Shown here piece by piece: positions 1 to 7,586 of a stretch of 21,117 nucleotides of DNA. This stretch comes from JAIRQX01 sp031556255 (GTDB lineage Bacteria > Chrysiogenota > Deferribacteres > Deferribacterales > JAISNW01), in NCBI GenBank assembly GCA_031556255.1, contig JAVBTI010000009.1:1-21117 (forward strand). The letters run 5' to 3'. Numbering within the stretch: the stretch's first letter is position 1; every line of letters starts with the position of its first letter. The notes beneath the pieces are model-generated. The model saw nothing but the letters and a program-made list of their open reading frames with translations, was not told the DNA's origin and did not search any database. The position numbers and the translations under genes were made by a program.

Positions 1-21
1 GATTAATTAAATTTTAATTTA

Positions 22-38
22 TTGGCATATATGTTGCT
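22..38 (+). promoter_or_regulatory. Sigma-54 (RpoN) -24/-12 promoter candidate
   Basis: The sequence TTGGCATATATGTTGCT matches the RpoN consensus TGGCAC-N5-TTGCW with one change (T for C at the sixth consensus base). The GG at 24-25 and GC at 36-37 are separated by exactly 10 bases. Transcription would start near position 48, about 25 bases before the ATG at 74 and upstream of a GGAGG ribosome site at 64-68. The enhancer-binding site would lie upstream, outside the window. Confidence 0.6.
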
Positions 39-73
39 CTGATTGTGTCGAACGAACGATACCGGAGGCGCAT

Positions 74-622
74 ATGGCTGAAAAAGATGTCAATACAAAA
101 ACTTATGATAAATTTCTGACAGAGATTGATGTAGTGCTTGAGAGCAAGCGCATTTCGTACGCCCAGTTCAGTCAAAAATTGGGTATATCGGCAATAACAT
201 TTTACAACCGTTACAAAAGCTACGGTTTTACTGTAAAAGATATGACGCAGTTTCTTAAAATCGCCAAGGCACAGCCCACAAATATGATCCGCTGCCTGAA
301 GTGCGGCAGTGAGTTTATGCCGCGTGCGAAAAGCGTGAAACGGGCTTTCTGCGACAGCTGTAAAAGTGAAATGCGCAAGAAGAGCGAGCAAAGCGAAGTC
401 CTTCGTTTCAAATACCCCGCCTGGGTAACCGGGATGACAAACTGGGCCATCCGTAACCTGGTGGAGCAGGAGTTCCATATAGACGAGGAGACCGCCCATG
501 CAATGAGCAACGCGGTTACCGTTGAAGAAGCGAAAGCTATACGTTCAAACCGTTGGAAAGGCTCCTCACAGTGCTCTTCCTCAGTTGTATACGATACGAT
601 GAATGAGATCCGTTTCGGATAG
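74..622 (+). CDS. HTH / zinc-ribbon protein of unknown function
   Basis: I do not recognise this 182-residue protein as a named family. Residues about 12-60 look like a small helical DNA-binding domain, with a serine-rich turn around SQKLGISAITFYNRY. Residues 74-96 carry two CxxC pairs (C74, C77, C93, C96), a four-cysteine zinc ribbon. A charged linker and a helical C-terminal part (about 110-170) follow. The start is fixed by GGAGG at 64-68, five bases before the ATG. A sigma-54-like promoter lies just upstream and a strong terminator just downstream, so it appears to be monocistronic. The architecture suggests a nucleic-acid-binding regulator; a role in an RpoN-controlled process such as motility is only inference. 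Confidence 0.8.
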   Translation: MAEKDVNTKTYDKFLTEIDVVLESKRISYAQFSQKLGISAITFYNRYKSYGFTVKDMTQFLKIAKAQPTNMIRCLKCGSEFMPRAKSVKRAFCDSCKSEMRKKSEQSEVLRFKYPAWVTGMTNWAIRNLVEQEFHIDEETAHAMSNAVTVEEAKAIRSNRWKGSSQCSSSVVYDTMNEIRFG

Positions 623-654
623 AAAATATCCCGACCCCCGGGTTTTTTCTCTGG

Positions 655-685
655 CACGCCGTTTTCAAAAAACGGCGTGTTTTTT
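655..685 (+). terminator. Rho-independent terminator of the HTH/zinc-ribbon gene
   Basis: A perfect 11-bp stem, CACGCCGTTTT (655-665) with AAAACGGCGTG (669-679), closes a 3-base loop and is followed by six T at 680-685. The opposite strand has no T run on its far side, so it works for plus-strand transcription only. Confidence 0.9.
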
Positions 686-800
686 ATCCCCATATCGCTT
701 TACTACTTTCAAATTTACCGTTATTTCTGAGCGACGTATTCATTCAAAACGGCAGCCGCGTAAACTTCCTCACGCAGCTTGCAGCATGATGCCCGCGATA

Positions 801-1634
801 CTACAGCGTGATCGTCAGGGCGGATTGTTTGATGGAAACGTAATTCTGCATGGAACCGGTATCCGTGTACTCACCGTCAAGCTGGCAGTGGCTGGTGCCC
901 GCTATTTTGGCAACACCGGCATAAATCGGCGCGCTGGGGAAACCGCCTCCGACTGCAATGGAAAGTGTGGCGTAAAGCAGTGCCTGTAAGCGTTTATCCC
1001 GCTGCACAAAAATATTCAGAACGTTATTTTTGATTATGTTTGAGAGGCTAAAACTGCCGGCATAGCGCTGCCCCAGAGATATGATAATGTGGTAGGCGTT
1101 GATCACCCTTCCGTTCACATAGAGCGCAAGCTCGGGGTATTGAACGCCGAAAGACGAAATCCCCTCCAGGCAATGCGCGAAAGTTTTATTCCTGTTATAC
1201 CCCTTTGATACCACCTGTTTTACCACATATGCATCGTATCCGAATCCACACATAAGCACAAAGGGATGAACACCCAAGAAACCCAGAGGAATTTTTTTCG
1301 TTTTTACGGGGTTTATCCGCCCCGCGGCCTTAACCGGATTAAGCGGGATGCCGAACTCGCGGCAGAACACGTTAACAGTACCAAAGGGCAGTGCTGTGAA
1401 AAGCACCTCTTTATCAATTATCCCGCCGGCGGTTTCATTGATAAGACCATCACCTCCGGCAGCGACAACCATATCCGCGCCGCTCTTTGCGGCAATTACC
1501 CCTGCCTCGTTGGGTTTTGAGGTATATTTTATAGTAACATCGCCAAGGCGACCCTGGAGCAGATCCGCGCACCTGTTCAGCAAAGGTTCGTTAAAGTGCC
1601 CACTGGTCGGGTTGGCTATTATTACCGTTTTCAT
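801..1634 (-). CDS. Diacylglycerol/lipid kinase family protein
   Basis: This 277-residue protein belongs to the DAGK-catalytic / YegS / sphingosine-kinase-like superfamily, cytosolic enzymes that phosphorylate lipid hydroxyls using ATP. Visible motifs are the N-terminal NPTSG (8-12), the nucleotide-binding GGDGLINE (60-67), LPFGTVNVF (82-90), and a C-terminal QLDGEY typical of the second domain. The length is slightly below the usual 290-310. An AGAGGA ribosome site sits about 10 bases before the ATG. The lipid substrate cannot be read from the sequence. The start lies only 37 bases from the divergent Hpt gene, so the two promoter regions must be very compact or lie inside neighbouring genes. 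Confidence 0.88.
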   Translation of the reverse strand: MKTVIIANPTSGHFNEPLLNRCADLLQGRLGDVTIKYTSKPNEAGVIAAKSGADMVVAAGGDGLINETAGGIIDKEVLFTALPFGTVNVFCREFGIPLNPVKAAGRINPVKTKKIPLGFLGVHPFVLMCGFGYDAYVVKQVVSKGYNRNKTFAHCLEGISSFGVQYPELALYVNGRVINAYHIIISLGQRYAGSFSLSNIIKNNVLNIFVQRDKRLQALLYATLSIAVGGGFPSAPIYAGVAKIAGTSHCQLDGEYTDTGSMQNYVSIKQSALTITL

Positions 1635-1671
1635 GCTTGAAAGTTCCTCTAATTTCCGTTACGATCCATAG

Positions 1672-1950
1672 ATGGACGATATCATCAACAGTGCCGTACT
1701 CCACGGCTATCTGCAATCCAAAGCCACACTCGTGCCGCAGCTCAGACAAAACCTTTCGGACGGCAATACGGTGCGTTTGGCAACCGCCGGGCACCGCCTC
1801 TACGGTTCCGGAGCCACTTACGGTATGCGTCCCATATCGGCCATTGGAGCCAATATGGAACGGGCCGCCCAAAAAGGCGATATTGCAAGACTGGCGCAAC
1901 TTATCACCGCTCTGGAGCAGTTTATCACAAATAAGATGAATACGCTATAA
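1672..1950 (+). CDS. Stand-alone Hpt (histidine phosphotransfer) domain protein
   Basis: This 92-residue protein is essentially one Hpt four-helix domain. Residues 39-51 (AGHRLYGSGATYG) match the Hpt signature H-x-L-x-G-S-x-x-x-x-G, so H41 is the predicted phosphorylated histidine. Hpt proteins relay phosphate between receiver domains in multistep two-component systems; no kinase or receiver is encoded in the window, so its partners are elsewhere. The start is odd. An in-frame TAG immediately precedes the ATG and there is no clear Shine-Dalgarno sequence, so translation may be leaderless or inefficient. The 3' end overlaps the convergent transglycosylase-like gene by 26 bases. Confidence 0.82.
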   Translation: MDDIINSAVLHGYLQSKATLVPQLRQNLSDGNTVRLATAGHRLYGSGATYGMRPISAIGANMERAAQKGDIARLAQLITALEQFITNKMNTL

Positions 1951-2572
1951 TATCACCAGCGGGGTAGTCCTGCTGCGGTTTGGACTGGGGCCGCAGCTTC
2001 ATATAATCGCTGTAAATCCGCAACGCAAGTTCGTCGGAAGCCCTGACATCCGTTTCAAAAACCGTCCGGGAGGATTCCGGTTTCAAATATGCACACAAAA
2101 CTGCATCCAGCCTGCGTTCCTCTTCCAGCAGCCTGCCCAAGTGGGTCACACCCGCCTTGATATTGTCTTGCAGTACATAAGGGTTCGCCCCGGACATGCC
2201 GTTTAACATGTGCGACTTGATCCGCATCAGCCCCATTGAGCCATCAAAATCTATGTGAAACAACCCTCTGTTTTTATGACTGTTTATAATCAGCATCACG
2301 AGCTCCGGATGGACTTCCGTACCCGCACACTCTTCGAAAACAACCCGGCGCACCTCATCTTCCGAAGGGTGGTGCAAAATAACCCCCGATTCGAATACTA
2401 CATGCTCAAACAGAAGCATCACCGCCGTCGTACGCTCCGACAGATAGAACATATTCACCAACTGCCGTGGATTCATGCCGGTAAAAAATGTAATGCCATT
2501 AAGCGCCAACACAAATACTGTGAAGCAGATCAAAATAAATAGGTAAATTTTTCGTAACATAATATATGCCAT
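1925..2572 (-). CDS. Membrane-anchored lytic-transglycosylase-like protein, catalytic Glu lost
   Basis: The protein has 215 residues from the ATG at 2572. Residues 7-30 form a hydrophobic signal anchor preceded by a short basic stretch, so the rest should be periplasmic. Residues about 87-160 align without gaps to the SLT/lysozyme-like fold: HPELVMLII, then GSMGLMRI (111-118), then a DNIKAGVTHLGRLL stretch that matches the usual NI..G..YL..LL. At the position of the catalytic Glu (normally ES) the protein has His99-Lys100. Cleavage of peptidoglycan by the normal mechanism is therefore unlikely, and a binding or scaffold role is possible. The start is uncertain: ATGs at 2572 and 2560 and a TTG at 2587 are all in frame and none has a good ribosome site. 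Confidence 0.65.
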   Translation of the reverse strand: MAYIMLRKIYLFILICFTVFVLALNGITFFTGMNPRQLVNMFYLSERTTAVMLLFEHVVFESGVILHHPSEDEVRRVVFEECAGTEVHPELVMLIINSHKNRGLFHIDFDGSMGLMRIKSHMLNGMSGANPYVLQDNIKAGVTHLGRLLEEERRLDAVLCAYLKPESSRTVFETDVRASDELALRIYSDYMKLRPQSKPQQDYPAGDIIAYSSYL

Positions 2573-2780
2573 TATTACTAATAGCAAAAGTGATAAAAGT
2601 AAATTAGAATATTAACTTCAGTCACTTCTTTAAATCTTATCCGGAAAAACCTGCTATTCCCACGCTTTACATTTTTTACAACATAAACAATAGGCTCTGA
2701 GGGTTCGTCTGAGAGCGTCGTTTTGCAGTATAACGGACTTATCGAAGCGGAAAAAGTTAAGCCGATCAAAAGCGCAACTA

Positions 2781-2810
2781 TTGACAGCGTGAAATAACTC
2801 TTGTTATATA
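2781..2810 (+). promoter_or_regulatory. Sigma-70 promoter of the methylmalonyl-CoA mutase gene
   Basis: A perfect -35 box TTGACA (2781-2786) is followed after 18 bases by TATATA (2805-2810). Transcription would start near 2817, giving a leader of about 19 bases that contains the GGAGG ribosome site (2825-2829) and the ATG at 2836. Confidence 0.7.
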
Positions 2811-2835
2811 ACTTAATAATATCCGGAGGTTTTGT

Positions 2836-4476
2836 ATGCGTCAGAAGTGGGAAGAGCTATATCGTAAAAATACAGGCAAGGTGCCCGAAAGAAGGAAGAA
2901 GTTCAAAACAACGTCAGGCATTGAAATCAAGCCGTTCTACTCCCCCGAAGATCTGCCGGGGTTCGATTATGAAAAAGATCTTGGGTATCCCGGACTATAC
3001 CCGCTTACGCGCGGCGTACAGCCGACGATGTACCGCAGCCGTTTCTGGACAATGCGCCAGTACGCCGGCTTCGCCACGGCGGAGGAATCCAACCAGCGCT
3101 ATCAGTATCTCCTGAAACAGGGCACCACCGGGCTTTCGGTGGCATTCGACCTGCCCACCCAGATAGGCTACGATTCGGATGACTCCCTGGCTGAAGGGGA
3201 AGTCGGACGCGTGGGCGTGGCGATTGACTCTCTCGCGGACGTAGAAACCCTTTTTAAGGGAATTCCGCTGGATAAAGTTTCCACATCCATGACCATAAAC
3301 GCCACAGCATCATTCCTCCTTGCCTGTTACATAGCGGTGGGAGAAAAACAGGGCGTACCGGCGGACAAACTGTCCGGCACCATACAGAACGACATACTGA
3401 AAGAGTACATCGCCCGCGGCACCTACCGCTTCCCACCGAAAGAATCAATGCGTATCATCACGGATATTTTCGACTACTGCACCAAAAGTGTTCCGCTGTG
3501 GAACACAATAAGCATCAGCGGCTACCACATCCGGGAAGCCGGGTCAAACGCGGCACAGGAGATAGCCTTCACCCTCGCGGACGGGATAAGTTATGTACAG
3601 GCTGCTATTGACGCAGGGCTTGATATTGACGGTTTCGCTGGGAGGCTGTCCTTCTTTTTCAACTGCCACAACAACTTCCTGGAAGAGATCGCCAAATTCC
3701 GCGCCGCGCGGAGGCTGTGGGCCAAAATTATGAAAAACCGGTTCAAAGCGAAAGATCCCCGCTCATGGATGCTGCGCTTCCATACCCAGACCGCCGGATG
3801 CTCTCTGACCGCACAGCAGCCGGAGAATAACATCGTGCGGGTGGCAGTACAGACTCTCGCCGCGGCAATGGGCGGCACACAGTCGCTGCACACCAACTCG
3901 TTCGACGAGGCACTCGCCCTGCCGACGGAAAAATCAGTACGCATAGCTCTCCGCACACAGCAGATCGTCGCAAACGAGTCCGGCGTGGCGGATACCATTG
4001 ATCCGATGGCCGGAAGCTACGTCGTGGAAGCGCTGACAAACGAACTGGAAGCAAAAGCGGAAGCTTATATAAATAAGATCGACGAGCTTGGCGGGATGCT
4101 CCGCGCCATTGAGCACGGCTACCCGCAGAAAGAGATCCAGAACAGCGCCTATGACTACCAAATAGCAATTGAAAAGAAAGAGCAGATCATCGTCGGGCAG
4201 AATGAATACAAGATTCAGGAGGAAGCGCCGCAGGATCTGCTGAAAATAGACCCGCAGGTGGAGATAACGCAGTGCGAAAAGCTGAAAAAGCTCAGAGCGT
4301 CAAGGGACGGCGAAAAGGCGAAAGCCGCCGTGCAGGCACTGACCGCCGCCGCCAGAAGCGGGGAAAATATCATGCCGCACATGGTGACCGCGGCCAAAGC
4401 TTACGTTACCATCGGCGAGGCGATGGGCGCCCTGAAAGAGGCGTTCGGGGAATACAAAGAAAGCATAGTATTGTAG
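2836..4476 (+). CDS. mcmA: Methylmalonyl-CoA mutase, catalytic (large) chain
   Basis: This 546-residue chain is the substrate-binding TIM-barrel part of an adenosylcobalamin mutase that interconverts methylmalonyl-CoA and succinyl-CoA (propionate or odd-chain carbon flow). It ends after the barrel and helical linker, so the B12-binding domain must be a separate protein, not present in this window. Specificity residues agree with true methylmalonyl-CoA mutase. Y76 in RQYAGF, R194 in ARGTY and H231 in SGYHIREAG correspond with a constant offset of 13 to Tyr89, Arg207 and His244 of the Propionibacterium enzyme. Isobutyryl-CoA mutases have Phe at the first site. GGAGG lies six bases before the ATG. 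The gene stands alone between a sigma-70 promoter and a GC-rich hairpin. Confidence 0.96.
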   Translation: MRQKWEELYRKNTGKVPERRKKFKTTSGIEIKPFYSPEDLPGFDYEKDLGYPGLYPLTRGVQPTMYRSRFWTMRQYAGFATAEESNQRYQYLLKQGTTGLSVAFDLPTQIGYDSDDSLAEGEVGRVGVAIDSLADVETLFKGIPLDKVSTSMTINATASFLLACYIAVGEKQGVPADKLSGTIQNDILKEYIARGTYRFPPKESMRIITDIFDYCTKSVPLWNTISISGYHIREAGSNAAQEIAFTLADGISYVQAAIDAGLDIDGFAGRLSFFFNCHNNFLEEIAKFRAARRLWAKIMKNRFKAKDPRSWMLRFHTQTAGCSLTAQQPENNIVRVAVQTLAAAMGGTQSLHTNSFDEALALPTEKSVRIALRTQQIVANESGVADTIDPMAGSYVVEALTNELEAKAEAYINKIDELGGMLRAIEHGYPQKEIQNSAYDYQIAIEKKEQIIVGQNEYKIQEEAPQDLLKIDPQVEITQCEKLKKLRASRDGEKAKAAVQALTAAARSGENIMPHMVTAAKAYVTIGEAMGALKEAFGEYKESIVL

Positions 4477-4483
4477 ATAAGCT

Positions 4484-4509
4484 GCGGCGGATTGTTGTAA
4501 ATCCGCCGC
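4484..4509. terminator. GC-rich hairpin between convergent genes, probable shared terminator
   Basis: GCGGCGGATT (4484-4493) pairs perfectly with AATCCGCCGC (4500-4509) around a 6-base loop. It lies in the 41-base gap between the mutase stop and the ferredoxin-subunit stop on the other strand. Neither side has a T run, so efficient intrinsic termination is not certain. Confidence 0.5.
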
Positions 4510-4517
4510 CTGTAATA

Positions 4518-5090
4518 CTATTTGCCTACATAATATAAAGACGGGTCGGTCTTTGCCTCCGGCTTAAGCTGATACCCCTGGCCGGCGGCGATCAGCCTCG
4601 CCGCTTCGCTGTTTTTATCGTTCAGGTCGCCGAAAATACGCGCCTGCGCCGGGCATGACTGCACGCAGAAGGGCACCTGCCCCCTGTCCACTCTGTCGTA
4701 ACAGAGATTGCACTTGTTCGATTTTATGTTCACCCCGTCCTCATTAACTACAGACGGAATGCCGTAGGGGCATTCGTAGGCGCATACGCCGCAACCAATA
4801 CATGAATCATAGTCCACAAAGACGATTCCGTCTTCCCGTTTTTGCATAGCGCCGGTGGGGCAGTTCGGCACGCAGGCCGGTTTGGCGCAATGGTTACACA
4901 TCAGCGTGCGGCTGCGCATTCTTACGTTGGGAAACTTGCCTGTGGGCTGGTATACATTCCGGCTTCCCACCGTCTCAAGTTTTCCCCAGTATACACCTTC
5001 CAACAGTTCGTGATCCACACTGCACCCTATAATGCAGGTCTGACAGCCAATGCATCTGTCCGTATCTATTACAACTCCGTAACGTTTCAT
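4518..5090 (-). CDS. DmsB/PsrB-type four-cluster ferredoxin subunit
   Basis: This 190-residue electron-transfer subunit has 16 cysteines in four groups: C13/16/19/23, C65/68/73/77, C97/100/103/107 and C127/130/142/146. These are enough for four [4Fe-4S] clusters, as in DmsB, PsrB, PhsB and NrfC. It would pass electrons to the catalytic subunit encoded 10 bases upstream, and has no signal peptide of its own, as expected if it is exported by piggy-back on the Tat partner. A GGGGGAT ribosome site overlaps the stop codon of the upstream gene, indicating translational coupling. No membrane anchor subunit (DmsC/NrfD type) follows; the next gene is convergent. The physiological electron acceptor cannot be read from this subunit. 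Confidence 0.93.
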   Translation of the reverse strand: MKRYGVVIDTDRCIGCQTCIIGCSVDHELLEGVYWGKLETVGSRNVYQPTGKFPNVRMRSRTLMCNHCAKPACVPNCPTGAMQKREDGIVFVDYDSCIGCGVCAYECPYGIPSVVNEDGVNIKSNKCNLCYDRVDRGQVPFCVQSCPAQARIFGDLNDKNSEAARLIAAGQGYQLKPEAKTDPSLYYVGK

Positions 5091-5100
5091 AGTTATCCCC

Positions 5101-7476
5101 CTACGCCTTCACAGCTTCCACAAGGTTATCATACGCGGCAAAGTTTGACTCGCTTACCAACATCTCCACCGGATTGATGGTCAGGTGCGTCAGCATCTGG
5201 TAGTGCCCGCTTTCAAAACTATCCGGTGACCAGCCCTGCGGAATCGCCACAACACCGGGCATAATCCCCTCGCTGAGGAAGGCTTTCACCACGCAGTGCC
5301 CCCTGTCGTTGAATACCCTGACCCTGTCGCCATGCTGAATCTTGCGTTTAGTGGCGTCCGCGGGATTGATCTCCACAAATGGCTCTTTAAATACGCCTTG
5401 AAGAGAAGGAATGCCCATATGCTGCGTATGCACATTATTGCGGTCATGGTACTGGATGAACACCAAAGGATATTTCTTACCCAGAGGCCCTTTAGGGTTT
5501 TCAATGGGGTCGGAATAAACCGGAACCTCGTGTCCCACAGGTTTCAGGCGTTCCGTATAAAATTCAAATTTTCCGGTTTTGGTTTTAAACTTCAGGTCGG
5601 AGAAAGCATTGATAGGAGTAAACAAACTGTCTTTGCGGACAAACAGCCCCTCTTCCACGAAGGTGTCCCAGTTAAAGCCGTCCATTGCGGGATGCTCTGA
5701 CTGGAAAATCTGCCTCATCCACGCTTCTTCGCTTTTTGGCCAGATCTCACCCCGGCCCAGCTTTTTCGCCACTTCAGAAAATATTCTCACGTCGGATTTG
5801 CTCTCGCCTGCGGGTTTGAGCATCGGCTGCTGGAGCATGACCCACGGTGTTTTATCAAAGAAATCCCAGTTTTCAAACATATTAGTGGCGGGGAGCACCA
5901 GATCCGCGTATTCGGCAGTCCATGTCCAGTAAGGATCTGAGTGAACAATAAAGGAAAGTTTAGGGAACACTTTATTTATCACCCGGTTGGAATCCGGACT
6001 CTGGTTCAGAAAGTTACTGCCGGCTATCCACAAAAAATCGATCTGATAAGGGTCTCCCTGTTCAATCATATCGTAAATCTTGATTCCCGGCATCTGCCGG
6101 CCTTTGTATTTGCCCGTGCTCTTCCACTCTTTGTCGTTATAAACGGTCACGTTAGGCGGGATGTTCACGCCGGGGATAGCCTGGGTGGCGGATGTGCCGC
6201 CCGCGTGTGACGCGCCGCCGCCTTTAACACCCACATACCCGCACACCGCCGCCAGCGTGGCCACCGTGCGGAAAGGCGAATGGGCGTTGTAAACACGCTG
6301 CATCCCCTGCCCCATACGTATGCCTGACGGTTTTCTCAGATAATCTCTGATAAGCTGTTCTATCACTTTTTGATCAATATTTGTACTGTCCGATGTCCAT
6401 TTCAGTGTATATTTTTTCAGGCTGGCTTCGAAAACGGAAAAAGAGGTGGTACATTTTTCACCATTATATGTAACCGTTCCCGTGAGCTGAGCTTTCACGC
6501 CGGGTGTGTCGGATGCCACCACCTTACCGTCCGAGCCGATAACACAGTATTTATCACCCATGCGCAAATACTGTCCGTCGGAATCTTTAACCAGCAGCGG
6601 GCCGCAACTGTTAGCCGTCAGCCATTCCTTATCGTGCAGATTTTTGCCGATTATATAGTTCATCATGCCGAGCGCCAGCGCTGTGTCTCCACCCGGTCTG
6701 ATCGGTATCCACTGATCCGCCACTGATGCGGTGGAGCAGTAACGCGGATCAATCATGATAACCTTGGTGCCGTTCTTCTTGGCATTGAGATAAAAACGCA
6801 TCTCGCTTGTGTGCGTGTCGGCCACATTCCGTCCCCATACAATAAGTGTTTTGGAGTTCATATAATCTCTGGAATCGTGAGCTCCGCGCTGCTGGCCGTA
6901 CACAAGCTGCATTCCCATGCTAGCGCCGTGGTCGCTCATGATAGCTTCCGGGGAAAATGATGTACCCTCTACAGTGTCAGCCATGCGGAACAGAGCGTCC
7001 GTCGCAAGCCGCGCAAGATTACCGGTCATGGAAAAAAAACCCACTGATCTGTCACCATAACGTTTCCGGCTTTCAGACATCTTGTCCACGATTATATCAG
7101 TCGCCTCTTCCCAAGTTATGCGCTTAAATTTACCTTCTCCGCGCTTGCCGGTCCTGAGCATGGGATATTTGACTCTATGCTCTGAAACGGTTTTCCACGG
7201 CAGCGCCATCCCCCGCAGGCAGGCGTTGCCGTAGTCCGGCCGTCCAGGCAGATCTGTCGGGGTGACACTTTGTATCGCGCCGCCCTGAACATGGCAATTG
7301 ATATTACAGCGGGATGTGCAGTTAACCGTGCATACAGTGCGGAAAGTCTTACCCAGCCTGTCAGCTTCCGTTGAAGAGGCCGACTGCATCTGCGCCAATA
7401 CATTCTCGGACAGCATGCCCGCCGTCAGGGCAGCGATACCACCCTTCAGAAATGTGCGTCTTTTCAATTTAATCAT
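5101..7476 (-). CDS. Tat-exported molybdopterin oxidoreductase, DMSO reductase family
   Basis: This 791-residue catalytic subunit binds Mo-bis-MGD and reduces (or oxidises) a small substrate in the periplasm. The twin-arginine signal RRTFLKGG (6-13) ends near VLA-QM (28-30). C49, C53, C57 and C86 (C-x3-C-x3-C-x28-C) form the proximal [4Fe-4S] site in the DmsA-like spacing. The Mo-ligand loop reads MSDHGASMG (180-188). Ser181 is the best ligand candidate by alignment with DmsA, which would argue against a Cys-ligated thiosulfate, polysulfide or arsenate reductase, but Asp182 cannot be excluded. The C-terminal molybdopterin-dinucleotide domain is intact. AGGAGG at 7486-7491 fixes the start. It is coupled to the ferredoxin subunit, and no chaperone (TorD/DmsD type) is adjacent. 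Substrate unknown. Confidence 0.92.
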   Translation of the reverse strand: MIKLKRRTFLKGGIAALTAGMLSENVLAQMQSASSTEADRLGKTFRTVCTVNCTSRCNINCHVQGGAIQSVTPTDLPGRPDYGNACLRGMALPWKTVSEHRVKYPMLRTGKRGEGKFKRITWEEATDIIVDKMSESRKRYGDRSVGFFSMTGNLARLATDALFRMADTVEGTSFSPEAIMSDHGASMGMQLVYGQQRGAHDSRDYMNSKTLIVWGRNVADTHTSEMRFYLNAKKNGTKVIMIDPRYCSTASVADQWIPIRPGGDTALALGMMNYIIGKNLHDKEWLTANSCGPLLVKDSDGQYLRMGDKYCVIGSDGKVVASDTPGVKAQLTGTVTYNGEKCTTSFSVFEASLKKYTLKWTSDSTNIDQKVIEQLIRDYLRKPSGIRMGQGMQRVYNAHSPFRTVATLAAVCGYVGVKGGGASHAGGTSATQAIPGVNIPPNVTVYNDKEWKSTGKYKGRQMPGIKIYDMIEQGDPYQIDFLWIAGSNFLNQSPDSNRVINKVFPKLSFIVHSDPYWTWTAEYADLVLPATNMFENWDFFDKTPWVMLQQPMLKPAGESKSDVRIFSEVAKKLGRGEIWPKSEEAWMRQIFQSEHPAMDGFNWDTFVEEGLFVRKDSLFTPINAFSDLKFKTKTGKFEFYTERLKPVGHEVPVYSDPIENPKGPLGKKYPLVFIQYHDRNNVHTQHMGIPSLQGVFKEPFVEINPADATKRKIQHGDRVRVFNDRGHCVVKAFLSEGIMPGVVAIPQGWSPDSFESGHYQMLTHLTINPVEMLVSESNFAAYDNLVEAVKA

Positions 7477-7509
7477 ATCATTACTCCTCCTGTACTATTG
7501 AATGAGTAA

Positions 7510-7539
7510 ATTATATAATTATATTATGCTGTTTTACAG
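7510..7539 (-). promoter_or_regulatory. AT-rich control region of the molybdoenzyme genes
   Basis: Reading the minus strand, two TATAAT hexamers (7518-7523 and 7510-7515) lie 20-30 bases before the AGGAGG site, preceded by CTGTAAAACAG (7529-7539), a CTGT/ACAG inverted repeat. A CTGTAA hexamer stands 18 bases from the second TATAAT. This looks like an independent promoter with a possible operator in the 110-base gap after the MocR gene. The -35 match is weak. Confidence 0.4.
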
Positions 7540-7586
7540 ACCAGTTTATTAAAAAAAAAGGAGCCAGATTGATAAAAAATTGTTAA

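Noticed and set aside
723..800. Minus-strand stretch that reads KLREEVYAAAVLNEYVAQK before a TAA at 721-723, just after the lipid kinase stop
   Set aside because: It looks protein-like but has no start codon or ribosome site and runs out of frame into the kinase gene; most likely chance.
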